Origin: Geothrix sp. PMB-07
GTDB taxonomy: Bacteria > Acidobacteriota > Holophagae > Holophagales > Holophagaceae
DNA length: 64,000 nucleotides
Direction: 5' to 3'
NCBI RefSeq assembly: GCF_030758935.1
Contig: NZ_CP132333.1
Coordinates: 3,410,992 to 3,474,991 of the forward strand
This document shows positions 61,487 through 64,000 of this stretch, piece by piece. Below the pieces are notes generated by a model. The model was not told where the DNA came from and ran no database searches. It worked only from the letters and a program-made list of their open reading frames with translations. Every line of letters starts with the position of its first letter. Positions within the stretch are counted from its first letter, which is position 1. The translations under genes and the position numbers were made by a program.

Positions 61487-63043
61487 CTAGCGGGGGTTCG
61501 GCACCGTGCCCGCCAGCCGCCCCAGTTCCAGGGCGAAGCGCACCTGCTGCATCAGGCCTTCCAGGTTCCACTCGGGGTGGTAGCGGTCCGTGGGCCGGTG
61601 GTAGTGGTTCAGGAAATCCGAGGCCTTGGCCTGGGCCGCAGCCTTGTCGCCCAGGTAGTCCCAGCCGCCATCCAGGGAGAAGCCTGGTGACAGCGCAGGC
61701 ACCCCGGCCTTGGCGAAGGGGAAGTGGTCCGAGCGGAAGCAAAGCCCCGCGGGATCGGCCTTGGCTGGCGTGATGACGAGGCCCGTGGCGGCGGCAGCCT
61801 GGGCGCAGAGGGCCCGCATGCGCGGCTCGCTGGAACCCAGCAGGCCGATGTCGCGGGTGGGCCCCACCACGTTGAGGCTCTCCAGGTTGATGTCCAGCAC
61901 CGTGCGCTCCAGGGGCCAGAGGGGCGCCGCCACGTAAGCCGAAGAACCGATGAGGCCCTGCTCTTCCGCGCAGGGGAAGAAGAACATCACGCTGCGTTCC
62001 AGTGGTTCATGGACCAGGGTCTGGGCCAGGGCCAGCACCGCAGCGCAGCCGGTGGCATTGTCCACAGCACCGGCATAGATGGCGCCATCGGCACCCTTGC
62101 CGAAGTGATCCCAGTGTGCCGAATAGATCACCACCTCTTTGCGAAGGTCTGGATGTTTGCCCGGTAGGAAACCAGCCACATTCCACTGTTCGAGGGAACG
62201 CACGGTGGAGCGGACCTGCCCTTTGGCCTGGATGGGCAACACCACGGGCTGGAAGGTCATCGCATCGGCCCCCTGCGCCAGGGCCTTGAAATCCTGGCCT
62301 CCGAGGGCAAAAAGCTTGATCGCGGTGGCCTCGGTGATCCAGCCCTGCACGGCTCCGGGCTGGCCTGAGCCTTCCCGCTGGAAGCGCTCCTGCGTCCAGC
62401 CATTGCGCACCACCGGCCAGCCATAACCGGCTGAGGCATCGGTGTGCACCAGCAGCGCCCCCGCCGCGCCTCGACGGCGGGCCTCCTCGAACTTGTAGGT
62501 CCACCTCCCGTAGAAGTTCTCGGGCTGGCAGCAGAGGGGCATGGGCGGGCCGCTGTGCCGATCCCCCACCAGCATCACCAGGATGCGGCCCTTCACATCC
62601 ACGCCCTTGTAGTCATCGCGACTGCCATCGGACGCTGCGATGCCATGGCCCACGAAGACGAGGGGCGCATCCACCGCCAGGGAGGTCTCCGCAGCGGCGG
62701 CGCCCAGAACCAACTCACTGCCCAGGGTCGGAGCCAAGGTTCCCTTGAGCCCCTCGAAGCGCAGACCGCTGCCTTCTTCCTGAAGGCGCATGCCGGAAAG
62801 TTTGACGGTCTGCCGATAGCTGGGCCCGTTGGCCGGGGCCAGGCCCAGCACCTGAAGTTGCGTTTCCAAGTAGCGGACTGCCAGTTCGCCACCCCGCTGG
62901 CCCGTGCCACGGCCTTCCAGCACATCGTCTGCCAGGAAGGCCAGATGGGCCCGCAGCGCCGATTCATCCACCTTGGGCCCTTGGGCCCACAGAGCCATGC
63001 CCATCAGGGCAGCACAGATAACAGGTCGCACGGCGGCCTCCAT
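61487..63043 (-). CDS. M28 family zinc aminopeptidase-like protein
   Basis: This 518-residue exported protein has a signal peptide ending near ALWAQGP. A PA-like inserted domain (about 130-260) interrupts the front of the peptidase. The M28 metal ligands are SAHWDHFG (His), AGAVDNATGCA (bridging Asp), PCAEEQGLIGS (Glu-Glu), the Asp in TVLDINLES, and YHRPTDRYHP near the C-terminus (His). It probably trims peptides in the periplasm. Start is uncertain: ATG 63043 has GAGAGG too close, and GTG 63052 has none. It follows tatC by 38 bases on the same strand. Confidence 0.93.
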   Translation of the reverse strand: MEAAVRPVICAALMGMALWAQGPKVDESALRAHLAFLADDVLEGRGTGQRGGELAVRYLETQLQVLGLAPANGPSYRQTVKLSGMRLQEEGSGLRFEGLKGTLAPTLGSELVLGAAAAETSLAVDAPLVFVGHGIAASDGSRDDYKGVDVKGRILVMLVGDRHSGPPMPLCCQPENFYGRWTYKFEEARRRGAAGALLVHTDASAGYGWPVVRNGWTQERFQREGSGQPGAVQGWITEATAIKLFALGGQDFKALAQGADAMTFQPVVLPIQAKGQVRSTVRSLEQWNVAGFLPGKHPDLRKEVVIYSAHWDHFGKGADGAIYAGAVDNATGCAAVLALAQTLVHEPLERSVMFFFPCAEEQGLIGSSAYVAAPLWPLERTVLDINLESLNVVGPTRDIGLLGSSEPRMRALCAQAAAATGLVITPAKADPAGLCFRSDHFPFAKAGVPALSPGFSLDGGWDYLGDKAAAQAKASDFLNHYHRPTDRYHPEWNLEGLMQQVRFALELGRLAGTVPNPR

Positions 63044-63081
63044 GCCTCTCACTATAGTTGGCCTGGTCGGCCATGAGGGGC

Positions 63082-63861
63082 TCAGCGCGGTTCAGCCAGC
63101 CAGGCCACGATGACGGAAATGAAGTAGAGGCCCAGCAGCACCACGCTGAAGAAGATGGTGGTCACCACCACGTCGCCCGGCGTGAAGAAGGCGCTGAAGA
63201 TGAGGATGGCCATGGTGGCGTGGCGCCAGTACTTCAGCATCAGCTTGGCGGTCACGATGCGGAAGCGCGCCAGGAAGAAGAACAGCACCGGCAGCTCGAA
63301 CATCACCCCGGTGATGAGGGTGGTGGAGATGAACAGATCGAGGTAGTCCGAGGCGTGCAGGTTGGCCCGCAGCCCCGCCGAGGCCGCCTCCTGGAAGAGG
63401 ATGTCGCCGAGGAACTTGAAGGCCTGCTTGTAGGCGAAGGCGGCACCCGCCAGGAAGCAGCCGGAGGTCACCACCACGAAGGGGATGACGAGGCGGCGCT
63501 CCTTGGGCATGAGGCCAGGCCGGATGAAGGCCCAGAGCTGATAGAAGAGGAAGGGCGCCGACAGGAAGCCCGCCGCCCAGAGGGACAGCCGCATCATGCT
63601 GAAGAAGGGCTCGGTGAGATCTGTGAAGGCGAAGGGATCGAGGGCAGCGACGGCCTTGCCCGTCTGGCGCGCCATGGCCTCCAGGAAGGGCTTCTGGGCC
63701 CAGGCCCAGAGTTTGAACCGGAAGGCGTAGGTAACCGTGAACACCACCGCCACGGCCAGCAGCGAGCGCACAATCCGCACCCGCAATTCCTGCAGGTGCT
63801 CCCAGAAGCTCATCTTGTCAGGCGGTGCTTCAGGCAGGGGCATGTTCAAGGTCACCGTCAT
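63082..63861 (-). CDS. tatC: Sec-independent (Tat) translocase subunit TatC
   Basis: This 259-residue membrane protein has six predicted helices. The signature MSFWEHLQELRVRIVRSLL at the N-terminus, ALDPFAFTDLTEPFF, the periplasmic-loop FLFYQLWAFIRPGLMPKERR and GVMFELPVLFFFLARF are typical of TatC, the receptor for twin-arginine signal peptides. It follows a tatA-like gene. A strong hairpin with a T-run ends two bases before the ATG at 63861 and no Shine-Dalgarno sequence is visible, so the start could instead be a downstream ATG (for example Met17). Confidence 0.96.
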   Translation of the reverse strand: MTVTLNMPLPEAPPDKMSFWEHLQELRVRIVRSLLAVAVVFTVTYAFRFKLWAWAQKPFLEAMARQTGKAVAALDPFAFTDLTEPFFSMMRLSLWAAGFLSAPFLFYQLWAFIRPGLMPKERRLVIPFVVVTSGCFLAGAAFAYKQAFKFLGDILFQEAASAGLRANLHASDYLDLFISTTLITGVMFELPVLFFFLARFRIVTAKLMLKYWRHATMAILIFSAFFTPGDVVVTTIFFSVVLLGLYFISVIVAWLAEPR

Positions 63862-63866
63862 GAAAA

Positions 63867-63889
63867 GCCCGGCCCCGATGGGGCCGGGC
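63867..63889 (-). terminator. Hairpin between tatA and tatC (terminator or attenuator)
   Basis: Stem GCCCGGCCCC / GGGGCCGGGC with a three-base loop; read leftward it is followed by TTTTC and then the tatC ATG. It has the form of an intrinsic terminator but sits inside an expected operon, so it may lower tatC expression relative to tatA. Confidence 0.65.
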
Positions 63890-63912
63890 GGGAGATACGG
63901 GCTGGTGGCGCC

Positions 63913-64000
63913 TCAGTCCTTCACGGGGTCCGTGAGTTCCTTGGCAGCCTTCTTGAATTCCTGGATGCCCTTCCCCAGGCCCTTGCCGAGTTCTGGCAGG
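63913..64000 (-). CDS. tatA: TatA/E family translocase protein, partial (C-terminus)
   Basis: The reverse complement from the right edge reads LPELGKGLGKGIQEFKKAAK, then ELTDPVKD and stop. This is the amphipathic helix (with the LPELG hinge) and short tail of TatA. The membrane helix lies outside the window. The tail is very short, ending eight residues after the helix. Confidence 0.88.
   Translation of the reverse strand, partial: LPELGKGLGKGIQEFKKAAKELTDPVKD

Overview
The window is about 64 kb of high-GC DNA packed with Gram-negative-type genes: TonB-dependent receptors, outer-membrane barrels, many lipoproteins and Tat translocase genes. Oar-like receptors with a carboxypeptidase-regulatory N-domain, long Ig-like or B-repeat lipoproteins, a TPR-containing Ser/Thr kinase and a sensory [FeFe]-hydrogenase-like protein together suggest an acidobacterium, probably of the Holophaga/Geothrix type. 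This is an inference from gene content; no rRNA or tRNA gene is visible to confirm it. I see no CRISPR array, insertion sequence or prophage.

Layout. 1-11.1 kb: a surface-protein island (NTF2-like protein, Ig/TIM-barrel lipoprotein, 17-residue-repeat protein with an S74 chaperone tail, Ig-like lipoprotein). These surround a two-gene operon of a MocR/GntR regulator, whose PLP lysine is replaced by Arg, and a kinase-TPR protein. Upstream of three of the surface genes lie tandem ARYGGACCAG-like half-sites spaced 24-25 bp and all oriented toward the gene. This is the most novel-looking system in the window. 11.1-19.6 kb: a membrane HExxH protein, an M16 peptidase pair (one active, one inactive), a serine hydrolase, an exported VOC protein and an M13 peptidase.

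19.9-40.0 kb: an amino-sugar utilisation locus. A seven-gene leftward operon encodes GH20 hexosaminidase, a ROK-like protein, a GH2 exo-beta-D-glucosaminidase with the Ser-Asp signature, a NagP/FucP-like permease, a ROK kinase, a sugar porter and NagB. A PIG-L/LmbE deacetylase converges on it. No nagA is present, so a deacetylate-first route resembling the archaeal Dac-exoglucosaminidase-deaminase pathway is plausible. A ROK repressor diverges from the operon and is followed by outer-membrane protein, TonB-dependent receptor, outer-membrane protein and aldo/keto reductase genes. A second, patchily identical ROK repressor closes this module.

40-54.5 kb: a beta-helix lipoprotein and methyltransferase pair, an alpha/beta hydrolase, TrmO, a Ser/Thr kinase divergent from a FecR/haem-HAMP pair, an S53 peptidase, a second TonB receptor, and a sensory [FeFe]-hydrogenase-like protein overlapping a SpoIIE/PP2C phosphatase. 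54.5-64 kb: an RsmH-family methyltransferase and a membrane protein bracketed by two palindromic intergenic repeats, a 1455-residue B-repeat lipoprotein with HELIH, an M28 peptidase, tatC and the end of tatA.
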